Source: CAWGOF01 sp963824225 (GTDB lineage: Bacteria; Acidobacteriota; Polarisedimenticolia; Polarisedimenticolales; Polarisedimenticolaceae). From it: 64,000 nt of DNA. Under the pieces are notes generated by a model, which worked only from the letters and a program-made list of their open reading frames with translations, was not told where the DNA came from and made no database searches. The stretch covers positions 1 to 64,000 of the forward strand of contig CAWGOF010000001.1 of assembly GCA_963824225.1 (NCBI GenBank), given 5' to 3'. A program made the position numbers and the translations under genes. This document shows, piece by piece, positions 34,873 through 44,545 of the stretch. Each line of letters begins with the position of its first letter. Position 1 is the stretch's first letter.

Positions 34873-37449
34873 ATGGACGCCGCTTCCACCGTATACGCTC
34901 GGCCGCAGTCCGCTCCGACGCGCCTGGCCCGCGCCGAGATCCTGCGCTTGCGCGGGCTCCTCGCGGCGGCGCTCGGTGCGCTCCTCGTGATCGCCGAGCC
35001 GGCCCGCTCGACCGCGGCCGTGGTCGTCGTGGCCACGTTCGCCCTGTCCGACCTGGCGCTCGCGTGGGTCCCGCTGCGCTGGTTCGACCGCCGGGCGTTC
35101 GACCTCGCGCTGTGCCTGCTCGACGTGGCGTTCGTCACGCTGGGCCTGTGGGTCGCCGGCGCGATCGGCGGGGTCCTGCCGGCGTCGGCGCTGTTGATGG
35201 CGCTCGTCGTCGCGCTCACGCCGGACGATCGGCACACCGTCGCGGGAGCCGTGGCGATCGGGGCGTTCCACACGTGGCTCGTGTTGGGCACCGGCCACCC
35301 CGGGCCGTTCGCCGGGCGCGAGCTCACGCTGCACATCGTGTTCCTGAGCGCGGTCGCGCTGTACTGCGGCTACCTCGCGCGCCGCGCCCACGTCGCTCGG
35401 CGTCGCGCGGAGATCGAGCGTCTCGAGAGCGGCGAGCTGCGCGTGCTCGTGCGGATCCTCGAGACCGTCAGCTCGTCGCTCGACCTCCACGAGGTCGCGC
35501 TGACGATCGTCAGCCAGATCGCGACCGTGATCCCCGCCGTGCGCTGCTCGATGCTGTTCGTCGATCCCGAGGGCCAGCGGTGCCACGTTCTCGCGTCCCA
35601 CGACGATCCGCAGCTCAGCATGCTCGAGATCGACCTGCGCAAGTACCCGGAGGTCCGTCGCGCGATCGAGAGCGGAAGCCCGGTCCTCGTGAGCGACGTG
35701 TGCCAGGAGCCGATGTTGGCCGAGATCGGCTCGAAGCTCGAGCGCATGAACTTCCGCTCGATCCTGGTCGTACCGCTGACGTTCCACGGTAAGGTTCTGG
35801 GCACGATCTGTCTCAAGGCCGCGCAGGCCAAAGACACGCTGACCGATGCCGAGCTGCGGTTCTGCACGGCGGTGGCCCGCGCCTCGGCGAACGCGTTGCA
35901 GAACGCCCTGCTCCACGACCAGGTGCGCGACGCGGCGACGATCCACAGCGCGACGAGCCAGAAGCTGTCGCGGATCCTCGACGACTCGCCGGACTTGATC
36001 CTGTCGACCGACGAGGCCGGCCGGGTCACCGAGTTCAACCGCGGGGCCGAGCGCCTGCTGGGCGTCCCGCGCCCGGATGCGATCGGCCGTCCGACCGAGG
36101 AGCTATTCGGGCCGGCCTGCGGACCGGCGCTGATCGCCCGCGTGCGGGTCGAGGGCCGGATCTCGAACCATCCGTGCGTGTTCCGGCGCGCCGACGGCCG
36201 CGAGCTCGAGCTCGAGCTGAACCTGTCGATCCTCGGCCGCGAGGGCGCCGCGGCCCGCGGGACCGTCTGGGTCGGGCGCGACGTGAGCGAGCTCAAGGCC
36301 GCCCAGCTCCAGCTGCTGCAGGCCAAGAAGCTCAGCACGATCGGTGAGGTCATCTCCGGAGTGGCCCACGAGCTGAACAACCCGCTGAGCGGGGTGCTCG
36401 GCTTCTCGCAGCTGCTCGTGCGGCGCCATCCGGACTCCGCGCTGTCGCGCGATCTCGAGCGGATCCACGACTCGGCGCTGCGCTGCCAGAAGATCGTCAA
36501 GAACCTGCTGTCGTTCGCCCGCGTGCACAAGCCCGAACGCCGGTACCTCGGGCTGAACGGGATCCTGGAGAAGACGGTCGAGATGCGGCGGTATCAGCTG
36601 CAGGTCAACGACGTCGAGATCGAGCGCGATCTCGAGCCCGACCTGCCGCGCACGATGCTCGACTACCATCAGATGCAGCAGGTGTTCCTCAACCTGCTCA
36701 ACAACGCCGAGCACGCGATGGTCGCGACGCGCGGCCGGGCGCGGCGCCTGGGCGTCCGGACGTTCCGCGTCGGCGACCGCGTGCGGGTCGAGTTTCGGGA
36801 CAACGGCGTGGGGATGGATGCCGACACGCTCGAGCGCGTGTTCGACCCGTTCTTCACCACGAAGCCGCCGGGACAAGGCACGGGTCTCGGTCTGTCCGTG
36901 TCCTACGGGATCGTGCGCGAGCACGGCGGTGCGATCTGGGCCGAGAGCCATCCGGGGCACGGCACCGCGTTCTTCGTCGATCTGCCGATCCGCACCCCGG
37001 CACCGGGAGACGAAGCGGACGAAGCGCTCCCGGCCGAGATGCACGACCGCCCGGCGAGCTCGGTTCCGGGCAGCACGATCCTGGTCGTGGACGACGAGGC
37101 ACTGATTCTCGACCTGATGGTCGACGTGCTGGGCGAGCGCGGCTACCGCGTGGACACGGCCGAGGACGGTCGCGAAGCGTGCCGCAAGATCGGCGAGCGG
37201 CCGTACGATCTCGTGCTGACCGACGTGCGGATGCCGAACATGAACGGCATCGAGCTGTACTCCCAGATCCTGGCGGCGCGACCGGAGATGGCCGGACGGA
37301 TCGTGTTCATGACCGGCGACCTGATCACCAAGGAGACGACCGACTTCCTCGCCGTGGCGCGGGCGCGGAGCATTCCCAAGCCTCTCGACATCGAGCTCGT
37401 CGCGACGTTGGTCGGCGAGCAGCTCGAGGGGCTCGCCCCGCGGTGCTAG
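34873..37449 (+). CDS. Hybrid histidine kinase (membrane-GAF-PAS-HisKA-HATPase-receiver)
   Basis: An 858-residue protein. Residues about 25-180 contain five or six membrane helices. A GAF domain follows (ILETVSSSLDLHEVALTIVS, VVPLTFHGKVLGTICLK), then a PAS domain (ILDDSPDLILSTDEAGRVTE). The HisKA box is GVAHELNNPLSGVLGFSQLL with the phosphoacceptor His. The ATPase domain shows NLLNNAEHAM, DNGVGMDADT and GTGLGLSVSYG. A C-terminal receiver has DDEALILDLM and the acceptor Asp in LVLTDVRMPNMNGIELYSQI. ATG 34873 is used. Its neighbour is the pseudo-receiver-TonB fusion, so the pair may signal together (inference). Confidence 0.92.
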   Translation: MDAASTVYARPQSAPTRLARAEILRLRGLLAAALGALLVIAEPARSTAAVVVVATFALSDLALAWVPLRWFDRRAFDLALCLLDVAFVTLGLWVAGAIGGVLPASALLMALVVALTPDDRHTVAGAVAIGAFHTWLVLGTGHPGPFAGRELTLHIVFLSAVALYCGYLARRAHVARRRAEIERLESGELRVLVRILETVSSSLDLHEVALTIVSQIATVIPAVRCSMLFVDPEGQRCHVLASHDDPQLSMLEIDLRKYPEVRRAIESGSPVLVSDVCQEPMLAEIGSKLERMNFRSILVVPLTFHGKVLGTICLKAAQAKDTLTDAELRFCTAVARASANALQNALLHDQVRDAATIHSATSQKLSRILDDSPDLILSTDEAGRVTEFNRGAERLLGVPRPDAIGRPTEELFGPACGPALIARVRVEGRISNHPCVFRRADGRELELELNLSILGREGAAARGTVWVGRDVSELKAAQLQLLQAKKLSTIGEVISGVAHELNNPLSGVLGFSQLLVRRHPDSALSRDLERIHDSALRCQKIVKNLLSFARVHKPERRYLGLNGILEKTVEMRRYQLQVNDVEIERDLEPDLPRTMLDYHQMQQVFLNLLNNAEHAMVATRGRARRLGVRTFRVGDRVRVEFRDNGVGMDADTLERVFDPFFTTKPPGQGTGLGLSVSYGIVREHGGAIWAESHPGHGTAFFVDLPIRTPAPGDEADEALPAEMHDRPASSVPGSTILVVDDEALILDLMVDVLGERGYRVDTAEDGREACRKIGERPYDLVLTDVRMPNMNGIELYSQILAARPEMAGRIVFMTGDLITKETTDFLAVARARSIPKPLDIELVATLVGEQLEGLAPRC

Positions 37450-37502
37450 CGCCGCTTGGGACCCCCGAGCTCGGGCCCTCGCGCTCGGCCGCGCCGCGGC
37501 GC

Positions 37503-37508
37503 TACCCT
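37503..37508 (+). promoter_or_regulatory. -10-like element directly before thiE
   Basis: TACCCT ends seven bases before the GTG start at 37516, which implies a leaderless thiE message. There is no room here for a TPP riboswitch. A CCCGAGCTCGGG palindrome lies at 37464-37475. Confidence 0.35.
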
Positions 37509-37515
37509 AGCCTCC

Positions 37516-38163
37516 GTGAAACGGCCGATCGACCTGTCCCTGTACCTGGTGACCGACGACGGGTCCCGGGGAGCCGACGTCGCGACGCTCGTCGCGCGGG
37601 CGATCGAGGGTGGCGTGAGCTGCGTGCAGGTGCGGGACAAGTCGAGCTCGACGCGGCGGTTCGTCGCGCGCGTGCGCGAGGTCCTGGCGGTCGCACGACC
37701 GAAACGCGTCGCGGTTCTGGTCAACGATCGACTCGACGTCGCGCTGGCGACCGACGCCGACGGCCTGCACGTCGGGCAGGACGACCTGGACCCCCGGACC
37801 GCCCGTGTGCTGCTCGGCCCGGAGCGGATCCTCGGCGTGACCGCCGGCGATCCGCAGGCCGCGCGGCGCGCCGCCGCGGACGGCGCGGACTACGTGGGCT
37901 CGACCGCCGTGTTCCCGACGCCGACGAAGGCCGACGCCGGTGCGCCGATCGGCGTCCTCGGGCTCGGTGCCATCGTCCGTGCCGTGCGGCTGCCGGTCGT
38001 GGGGATCGGCGGCATCGACCGGACGAACGCGGCGGGCGTGATGGCGGCGGGGGTCGCCGGAATCGCCGTCGTCTCCGCGATCTGCGGAGCGGCCGACGCG
38101 AAGCTCGCCGCGGAGGAGCTGGCGCGGATCGTCCGTGCCGCGCGCGCCGAGGTGCCGCGGTGA
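37516..38163 (+). CDS. thiE: Thiamine-phosphate synthase
   Basis: A 215-residue TIM-barrel enzyme that joins HMP diphosphate and HET phosphate to make thiamine phosphate. Signatures: VQVRDKSSSTRRF, VNDRLDVALATDADGLHVGQ, DGADYVGSTAVFPTPTKADA and VVGIGGIDRTNA. The GTG at 37516 gives the standard N-terminus RPIDLSLYLVTDD. The stop overlaps the thiM start (GTGA). It is the first of three thi genes, and no thiC, thiD or thiG is nearby. Confidence 0.95.
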   Translation: MKRPIDLSLYLVTDDGSRGADVATLVARAIEGGVSCVQVRDKSSSTRRFVARVREVLAVARPKRVAVLVNDRLDVALATDADGLHVGQDDLDPRTARVLLGPERILGVTAGDPQAARRAAADGADYVGSTAVFPTPTKADAGAPIGVLGLGAIVRAVRLPVVGIGGIDRTNAAGVMAAGVAGIAVVSAICGAADAKLAAEELARIVRAARAEVPR

Positions 38164-38966
38164 CCGACTTCGCGTCCGCCGCCGCTCGCGCGCTCGACGA
38201 CCTGCGCGCGACCTGTCCGCTCGTGCACCACGTCACGAACCTCGTGGTGATGAACGACACGGCGAACGTCACGCTGCTCGTCGGCGCGTCGCCCGTGATG
38301 GCCCACGCCGCGGCCGAGCTCGACGAGATCGTGTCCCAGGCGCGGGCCGTGGTCCTGAACCTCGGGACGCTCGACGAGAGCTGGATCTCGGCGATGCGCC
38401 GAGCCGGCGCGAGGGCGCGCGAGATCGGCGTGCCCGTGGTCCTCGACCCGGTGGGCGCAGGGGCGAGCGAGCTGCGCACGCGAACGAGCACCGAGCTGAT
38501 CCAGGACGTGGGCCCGGCGGTGGTGCGCGCGAACGCGGGCGAGATCGGCGCGCTCACCGGTCTGGGCGGAGCCGTGCGCGGCGTCGACAGCGTGGCGGCG
38601 CCCGCGGATCCGCGCTGGGTCGTGCGACACGCCGCTCGCGCGTGGGGCACCGTCGTGGCCCAGACCGGCGCACGCGATTTCCTGTCGGATGGCGAGCGCG
38701 TCGTCACGGTCGACAACGGCCACCCGTGGCTCACGCGCGTCACCGGCACCGGGTGCATGGCCACGGCGATCGTCGCCGCGTTCCGGGCGGTCGAGCCCGA
38801 CGGGGTCGTCGCCTGCGCCGCCGCGCTCGCGTGTCTCGGACTTGCCGCCGAGCGAGCGGCGGCGCGGTCCGAGGGGCCAGGGTCGTTCCGCGTCCGGCTG
38901 TTCGACGAGCTGTTCGACATGACGCCTGCACGCCTGGCCGACGGCGCGCGCTGCGCCTTCGCATGA
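38160..38966 (+). CDS. thiM: Hydroxyethylthiazole kinase
   Basis: A 268-residue ribokinase-like ThiM, which salvages the thiazole half of thiamine by phosphorylation. Motifs: NLVVMNDTANVTLLVGASPV, VVLDPVGAGASELRTRTS, VVRANAGEIGALTGL and VTGTGCMATAIVAAF, the last carrying the catalytic cysteine and the anion hole. It is coupled to thiE by a GTGA overlap. Its presence with thiE points to thiazole salvage rather than full synthesis from this locus. Confidence 0.95.
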   Translation: MTDFASAAARALDDLRATCPLVHHVTNLVVMNDTANVTLLVGASPVMAHAAAELDEIVSQARAVVLNLGTLDESWISAMRRAGARAREIGVPVVLDPVGAGASELRTRTSTELIQDVGPAVVRANAGEIGALTGLGGAVRGVDSVAAPADPRWVVRHAARAWGTVVAQTGARDFLSDGERVVTVDNGHPWLTRVTGTGCMATAIVAAFRAVEPDGVVACAAALACLGLAAERAAARSEGPGSFRVRLFDELFDMTPARLADGARCAFA

Positions 38967-38976
38967 CGGGCGATCG

Positions 38977-39999
38977 ATGAACGTCTCGGAGCTCGGCGAG
39001 CTCGGGTTGATCGAGCGATTGCTGCGGCGCCTGCCGGCATCGCGTCCCGACGTGCGCGTCGGTCCGGGAGACGACGTCGCGGCGCTCGACCTGGGCGCCG
39101 GGCGCTGGCTCCTGGCGACGACCGACGTGCAGGTCGCGGGTGTGCATTTCCTCCTGGACCGGGTCGATGCGCGCCGCCTCGGTCGTCGCGCGGCGGCCGT
39201 GAACCTGAGTGACGTGGCCGCGGCGGGCGGACGACCGACCCATTTCCTCGTGTCGCTCGTCCTGCCGCCCGAGACCGAGGTCCGGTTCGTCGACGAGCTC
39301 TACGACGGCCTGGCCGAGGAGTGCGCACGCCACGACACGGACGTGATCGGCGGGAACGTGAGCTCGGGGCCCGTGCTGGCGATCGACCTCACGCTGTTCG
39401 GCGAGGTCGCGGCCGAGGCGATGCTCCGGCGCGACGGCGCACGTGCGGGAGACGTCGTCCTCGTCACCGGGGCGCTCGGTGCGGCCGCAGCCGGATTGGC
39501 GTTGACGCTCTCGCCCGAGCTGGGCCGCGCGCTCGCGCCGGCCACGGTCGAGCATGCCCTGCGCGCGCTCGACACGCCGGTCCCGCGCGTGCGCGAGGGA
39601 CTCGCTCTCGTCCGCGCCGGGGGCGCGACCGCGGCGATCGACGTGAGCGACGGCCTGGCCGCCGACCTCGCGCGCATCTGCGACCGCAGCGCGGTCGGCG
39701 TACGGCTCGATGCCGAGGCGCTGCCGATCGCCGCCGCGGCGCGGGAGGTCGCGGCCGCCGCGGGACGGGAGCCGCTCGATCTCGGGCTCTCGGGCGGCGA
39801 GGACTACGAGCTGCTGTTCACCGCACCCGCCGCTCGCGTCGCGGCGCTCGTCGAGGCGGTGCGCGGCTGCGGGACCCCGGCGACCGTGATCGGCACGCTG
39901 CTCCCCGAGGCCGAGGGTCGCACGGTGCGCTGGGCCTCGGGCGTCGCCCGTCCGCTCGGCCGTGCGGGCTACGCGCACTTCGGCCAGCCGGCCGAGTGA
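38977..39999 (+). CDS. thiL: Thiamine-monophosphate kinase
   Basis: A 340-residue kinase of the PurM-like fold that makes thiamine diphosphate, the active cofactor. Motifs: VGPGDDVAALDLGAGRWLLA, DVQVAGVHFLLDRVD, AAVNLSDVAAAGGRPTHFLV, VIGGNVSSGPVLAIDLTLFG and the late GLSGGEDYELLFT. It starts ten bases after thiM and completes the thiE-thiM-thiL operon. It is convergent with polB. Confidence 0.95.
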   Translation: MNVSELGELGLIERLLRRLPASRPDVRVGPGDDVAALDLGAGRWLLATTDVQVAGVHFLLDRVDARRLGRRAAAVNLSDVAAAGGRPTHFLVSLVLPPETEVRFVDELYDGLAEECARHDTDVIGGNVSSGPVLAIDLTLFGEVAAEAMLRRDGARAGDVVLVTGALGAAAAGLALTLSPELGRALAPATVEHALRALDTPVPRVREGLALVRAGGATAAIDVSDGLAADLARICDRSAVGVRLDAEALPIAAAAREVAAAAGREPLDLGLSGGEDYELLFTAPAARVAALVEAVRGCGTPATVIGTLLPEAEGRTVRWASGVARPLGRAGYAHFGQPAE

Positions 40000-40006
40000 G
40001 CCGGGC

Positions 40007-42325
40007 TCAGAACAAGCGCTGCTGCGGATCGTCGCCGATCACGCGATCGAACTCGAGGCCCAGGAGCGCGAGGACCGGCTCGGCCACGGGGCGCAGCTGA
40101 CGATCGACGTAGTGCTCGTGATCGATCGGCGCGCCGGGCTCCTCGGCCGGCCGCGGCCCCGCGCTCGTCACGACATAGGCCATGATCCGGCCGGGCCGCC
40201 GGCCGAGCCGCCGAGCCGCCGCGACGTGCGGCGGCGTCGACGCCGTGTAGTCGTCGAGGTCCTTGCGCAGCGCGCGGCGATACACGAGCTGATCGTCGAG
40301 CGCGCCCGTGCGCAGCTGGGCCACGACGTGCTTCAGGTACTCGTCGACCGGCCGGTCGGTGAACAAGCGCTCGTACAGCTCGCGCTGCACGCGGCGCGCG
40401 AGCGGGGTCCAGTCGCTGCGTACGACCTCGAGCCCCGTGAACGAGACCGCGGCGCCCCCGGGGCGCTCGACCAGTCCGGCGTAGCGCTTGCGCGCGCCGC
40501 CCGCCCCACCGCGCATCGCCGGCAGGAACAGGCGCAGGTACAGCCGCTCGAAGCGCAGCTCGAGCCGGCTCGGAACGGCCCACGTTGCCACGACGTGCCG
40601 GTCGAGCTCGGCGTTCAGCTCGTCGACGAGCCGCTCGGCGATGCGTCGCGCTTCGGCCGCGTCGTCCGTGCCGGCACGCACGAACAGGCTGTCCGTGTCG
40701 CCGTACAGCACGTCGAGCCCCGCGGCCTCGATTCGATCGCGGGTCCACAGCAGGATCTCGCGTCCGAACCCGGTGATCGCGTTCGCCAGGTCGGGGGAGG
40801 CGAAGCGGCACGCCGACGTCCCGAGCACCCCGTAGAACGAGTTCATCAGGATCTTGATCGCCTGGGCCGCCACCGTGTTTCCCTGGGCCTCGGCCAGAGC
40901 GCGGCGCGGGAACAGCTCGTCGAGCATCGCCGGTAGGATTCCGGGCTCGCGCCGGAACGCCGCGCCGTTCGGGGCCACGATCGGATCGTCCGTGCTCTCG
41001 GCGGCCACGTGGCCCAGGGGATCGATCTGGAACGTCCGGATGATGCTCGGATACAGGCTGCGGAAGTCGAGGACGAACACGTTGCGGTACAGCCCCGGTC
41101 GCGGATCGAGCACGTGCCCCCCGGAGGTCAGAACGTCGGACGTGGCGGTCCGCTCGGCGCTCGGCCCGACGATCCCACGCTGGGCCAGGCCGGACAGATA
41201 CAGGAACTCGAAGCTCGCGATACTCGCCGAGACGCGGTCGAGCGGCTGGCCGGTCAGCCGGCTGCGCTCGACCGCCAGCTCGATGAGTCGCAGCTCGTCC
41301 AGGATGTCGAGCACGAGCTGCGCGTCGACCCGGTTGTACTCGACGAGCCGCGCCGGATCGGTCTCGTACGCCTGCAGGATCTCGCGGGCCCGGTCGCGGC
41401 CATGGATCGTCTTGCCCCGCCCGAGGACCCGCTGCGCCACGGCCTCGAGGGCGTAGCTCTCGTAGCGCACGAACGCGCCGCGCAGGAGCTCGATCCCGTC
41501 GAGGATCAGCCGGCCGTCGACGAACGCGCGTGGCCCGGCGCGGCTCCGCTCCGATCGAACGATGCGCACGGGTCCCGGCCCGCGACCGAGCGCGAGAGCG
41601 ACCCCCGCGCGCCGGGCCATCCGCTCGAGCGTCGCCAGATCGAAGTCGACGACGTTCCACCCGGTCAGCACGTCGGGGTCGATCTCTCGCACCCGTCGGA
41701 CGAGGGCCAGGAGCAGCGCACGCTCGGTGTCGAACGGCGTCGCGCCCGACGGCACCGCCGTGGAGCGCGGTGGCGCGACGAGCAGCACCTCGGCCGCGTC
41801 TCGCGTCGCCAGGGCGACCGACAGCAGGCGTCGACCCGTCGGATCGGTCTCGATGTCGAGCGACAGCACACGCAGCACGGGCGTCACGTCGGCCGCCCGG
41901 ACCTCCGGGTCGAGGAACGTGCAGTCCGCGAGCGGGCCGGGCTCGGCGGGTCCCGCGATGTCGAGACCCGAGCGCAGGCCGCGATCGATGCGGTAGCGCA
42001 CGGCGAGCCGCAGGTCGGCCTCGTAGCACGAAGCTCCGTGCTCGCGCAGCCGGCCGCGCAGCGCCGCAGCCTCGTCCGGCGAACGCGCGGCGACGCGCAC
42101 GACCGGGCTCCCGTCGAACGCCCGGCGCTCGACGGGCTCCTCGATCAGCACCGCGCCCCAGGACCGCGCGAGCTGCGCCTCCGACCGCCGGACGAAGAAG
42201 CCCGGGCGCTCGCGGCGCTCGCGCACGAGGAACGAGCGGCCGTCCTCGAGACGGCCCCACAGCACGACCACCGGACGCCCGTCCTCGACGCGCGAACCGG
42301 ACTGCAGCAGGAACCCTCGTGGCAT
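40007..42325 (-). CDS. polB: DNA polymerase II (family B)
   Basis: A 772-residue family B polymerase. The 3'-5' exonuclease motifs are present: Exo I LSLDIETDPTG, Exo II GWNVVDFDLATLER and Exo III YNRVDAQLVLD. Polymerase motif A is VLDFRSLYPSIIRTFQIDPL, motif B is ILMNSFYGVLGTSACRF and motif C is YGDTDSLFV. A KRYAGL motif follows. It matches E. coli DNA polymerase II in length, a repair and translesion polymerase usually under SOS control. I see no clear LexA box in the 77 bases upstream. ATG 42325 is used. Confidence 0.95.
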   Translation of the reverse strand: MPRGFLLQSGSRVEDGRPVVVLWGRLEDGRSFLVRERRERPGFFVRRSEAQLARSWGAVLIEEPVERRAFDGSPVVRVAARSPDEAAALRGRLREHGASCYEADLRLAVRYRIDRGLRSGLDIAGPAEPGPLADCTFLDPEVRAADVTPVLRVLSLDIETDPTGRRLLSVALATRDAAEVLLVAPPRSTAVPSGATPFDTERALLLALVRRVREIDPDVLTGWNVVDFDLATLERMARRAGVALALGRGPGPVRIVRSERSRAGPRAFVDGRLILDGIELLRGAFVRYESYALEAVAQRVLGRGKTIHGRDRAREILQAYETDPARLVEYNRVDAQLVLDILDELRLIELAVERSRLTGQPLDRVSASIASFEFLYLSGLAQRGIVGPSAERTATSDVLTSGGHVLDPRPGLYRNVFVLDFRSLYPSIIRTFQIDPLGHVAAESTDDPIVAPNGAAFRREPGILPAMLDELFPRRALAEAQGNTVAAQAIKILMNSFYGVLGTSACRFASPDLANAITGFGREILLWTRDRIEAAGLDVLYGDTDSLFVRAGTDDAAEARRIAERLVDELNAELDRHVVATWAVPSRLELRFERLYLRLFLPAMRGGAGGARKRYAGLVERPGGAAVSFTGLEVVRSDWTPLARRVQRELYERLFTDRPVDEYLKHVVAQLRTGALDDQLVYRRALRKDLDDYTASTPPHVAAARRLGRRPGRIMAYVVTSAGPRPAEEPGAPIDHEHYVDRQLRPVAEPVLALLGLEFDRVIGDDPQQRLF

Positions 42326-42402
42326 GCAGCCGGTGCTCCCTCGTCACGCTCCGCTCCGATGGTACGCGCGGTCGCGCGCCGCGTGGCACACTGTCGGTAC
42401 CC

Positions 42403-43170
42403 GTGTCCCAGGACTTCGACACGACGATCGTCCACCAGGTCGCGCATCGCCCGTGGGCCAAGCCCGCGTCCCCATGGGTCATGACCCAGACGTGGAGCGA
42501 TCTGCTGTTCGCCCACTGGGCGGTCGAGGCCGACTCCGTGCGCCGGCGGATCCCGGCGGCGTTCGAGCTCGACTCGTTCGACGGCCGAGCGTGGATCGGG
42601 ATCGTACCGTTCCGGATGACGAACGTCGGTCCACGCGGCGTGCCGGCGCTTCCCGGAATCTCGGAGTTCGCCGAGCTGAACGTCCGGACGTACGTGCGGG
42701 TCGACGACCGTCCGGGCGTGTACTTCTTCAGCCTCGACGCGGCGAGCAAGTGGGCCGTGCGCGTCGCGCGCGCACTCCTGAATCTGCCGTACCACCTGGC
42801 GTCGATGACGGTCGCCGCGACCGAGGGCCGCGTCCAATACGACAGCCGAAGAGCGTCGAGCGCGGGAGGCGAGTTCCACGCGACCTACGAGCCGACCGGC
42901 GAGCCGTTCGCGGCGACACCGGGCACGCTCGAGCATTTCCTGACCGAGCGGTACTGCCTGTACCAGCTCCATCGCCGCGGACGGCCGTACCGCCTGGAGA
43001 TCCACCATCCACCGTGGCGCTTGCAGCACGCCCGTGCGCAGCTCGTGCGCAACACCATGGCCGCGGTCAACGGGCTGGCGTTACCCGAGCGCGAGCCGCT
43101 GCTCCACTTCTCGCAGCGCCAGGACGTCGTCGCCTGGCCTCCGGTCACCCTGGAGCAGGGAGCACGGTGA
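42403..43170 (+). CDS. DUF2071 (YqjF-like) protein
   Basis: A 255-residue DUF2071 protein, recognised by MTQTWSDLLFAHWAVEADSV, AWIGIVPFRMTNVGPRGVP, ELNVRTYVRVDDRPGVYFFS and a C-terminal ERYCLYQL with EIHHPPWRLQHARAQL. The fold is related to acetoacetate decarboxylase, but the function of the family is unknown. GTG 42403 is used. It is divergent from polB and convergent with the DUF1003 gene. Confidence 0.9.
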   Translation: MSQDFDTTIVHQVAHRPWAKPASPWVMTQTWSDLLFAHWAVEADSVRRRIPAAFELDSFDGRAWIGIVPFRMTNVGPRGVPALPGISEFAELNVRTYVRVDDRPGVYFFSLDAASKWAVRVARALLNLPYHLASMTVAATEGRVQYDSRRASSAGGEFHATYEPTGEPFAATPGTLEHFLTERYCLYQLHRRGRPYRLEIHHPPWRLQHARAQLVRNTMAAVNGLALPEREPLLHFSQRQDVVAWPPVTLEQGAR

Positions 43171-43180
43171 TTCTCCCGCG

Positions 43181-43708
43181 TCAGGTCTTGGGCAGCCGAT
43201 CGTCGATCGTGTGCGCGATCCTGCGGACGTCCGTGTCCTCGAGCAGCTGCCGGATCCGCTCGTGCGGCACGTCGAGGGGGACGTTCATCTTCTTGCACAG
43301 CTGGTACAGCATGTGCAGCAAGGCGGTGAGCTCCTGCTCGGCCAGCATGTCGACTTGCAGGTCCAGATGCGCGCGCTTGTCGGCCTCGCGCGTCATCCGG
43401 TTCTGCGACATCAGAACGAACACGGTGAGGAAGATCGCCTCGAGGGACACGATCAGCGTGAGCAGGCTGAACGGAAACGGATCGAACGCCGGCACGCCGC
43501 GAACGGATCCGGTGTTGATCGCGATCCACGCCGCAAACCACACGAGGTGGACGAGCGCGAACGCGGTGCTGCCGGCCATCCAGTTGACCGCGTCGCCCAG
43601 GCGGTCGCCGACCGTTCGCTGGCGCCGCTCCTTGCGCTCGAGCGCCGCGATCGCGCTGACGTTCCGCTCGGACGGCCGATCCGCCGGCGCCGGGCTGTCG
43701 CGCCCCAC
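43181..43708 (-). CDS. DUF1003 membrane protein
   Basis: A 175-residue protein with two membrane helices (STAFALVHLVWFAAWIAIN and FSLLTLIVSLEAIFLTVFVL) followed by the DUF1003 signature MSQNRMTREADKRAHLDLQV and a helical tail with LLHMLYQLCKKMNVPLD. The family is widespread and its function is not established. The next gene on the strand is the DUF892 gene, ten bases upstream. Confidence 0.93.
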   Translation of the reverse strand: MGRDSPAPADRPSERNVSAIAALERKERRQRTVGDRLGDAVNWMAGSTAFALVHLVWFAAWIAINTGSVRGVPAFDPFPFSLLTLIVSLEAIFLTVFVLMSQNRMTREADKRAHLDLQVDMLAEQELTALLHMLYQLCKKMNVPLDVPHERIRQLLEDTDVRRIAHTIDDRLPKT

Positions 43709-43718
43709 GTCCGCTACG

Positions 43719-44333
43719 TCATCTCGCGGTCGGTGCGTGCTTGCGCGCCCGCCCGCCGCGTGAGGACGCCCGGCCGCGGACCGGTCGCGTCATGTCGCGG
43801 TCTTCCTGGCTCGCCTCTTCCTCGTCGTCCGCGGCCGCGCCGTTGCCCAGCAGCGCGTTTCGATTGACCTCGGACTTGGCGATCTCCGAGAGCTTCTCGT
43901 CCGTCGCCTTCTCCTCGTCCAGCGTCTGGCCCAGCAGGTCCTTCGCTTCGTCGTGGCCCAAGAGCTCGGCGAAGTAGGCCAGGGTTCCGTAGGACGAGAT
44001 CTCGTAGTGCTCGGCCTTCTGGGCCCCGGCGATCAACGCCGCATCGAGCACCGCTCCGTCGAGCTCCTCGATCGCGTGCGCTCCTTCCTCCACGATGCCG
44101 ATCATGCCGTCGCATTTCTTCGCGCGCGGCTTCTGGCCCAGCGTGCGGAACACGCGCTCGAGCCGCGTGACTTGCCGTTCGGTCTCCTTCGCGTGTGTCG
44201 TAAACGCCATCTGCAGCTCGTCCGACTCCGCGGCCTTGGCCATCTTGGGCAGCGCGCGCAGGAGCCGCTTCTCGGCGTCGTACATGTCTCTCAGCTCTTC
44301 GACGAACAACTCTTGGAGCGATGTGGCTGGCAT
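43719..44333 (-). CDS. YciE/YciF-type ferritin-like protein (DUF892)
   Basis: A 204-residue protein of the DUF892 ferritin-like family, seen in SLQELFVEELRDMYDAEKRL, AFTTHAKETERQVTRLERVF and AEHYEISSYGTLAYFAELLG. These are diiron-like helical bundles linked to stress and desiccation in some bacteria. The C-terminus has a basic tail (RGRASSRGGRARKHAPTAR) that could bind nucleic acid. GGGAGG lies six bases before ATG 44333. The 212-base gap to 44546 holds the divergent promoter region; TACGAT on the reverse strand near 44475 is a possible -10. Confidence 0.9.
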   Translation of the reverse strand: MPATSLQELFVEELRDMYDAEKRLLRALPKMAKAAESDELQMAFTTHAKETERQVTRLERVFRTLGQKPRAKKCDGMIGIVEEGAHAIEELDGAVLDAALIAGAQKAEHYEISSYGTLAYFAELLGHDEAKDLLGQTLDEEKATDEKLSEIAKSEVNRNALLGNGAAADDEEEASQEDRDMTRPVRGRASSRGGRARKHAPTAR

Positions 44334-44545
44334 TCCATGCCTCCCATGGGGTCCATCTTCTGGAGCGGAAACGGGACGGGATTGGGGGATGTGTCGGGCG
44401 AGCGCCGCGTCCCGTTCGCTGTGCGCGAGACCGCTTGCGCATCGTGAACGCGGTGTCGTTGCGGTGACATGTTCCATCGTAGGCGCGCGCACAGGACGTG
44501 TCAATTCGGGTGTTTGCAGGAGCCCGCGTTCCGTGTACCGTGAAC

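Noticed and set aside
37440..37520. TPP riboswitch before thiE
   Set aside because: Only a short gap after the kinase gene and no THI-box pattern; the -10-like element is seven bases before the start.
42326..42402. LexA box before polB
   Set aside because: No CTG-N10-CAG or similar palindrome is convincing in the short gap.
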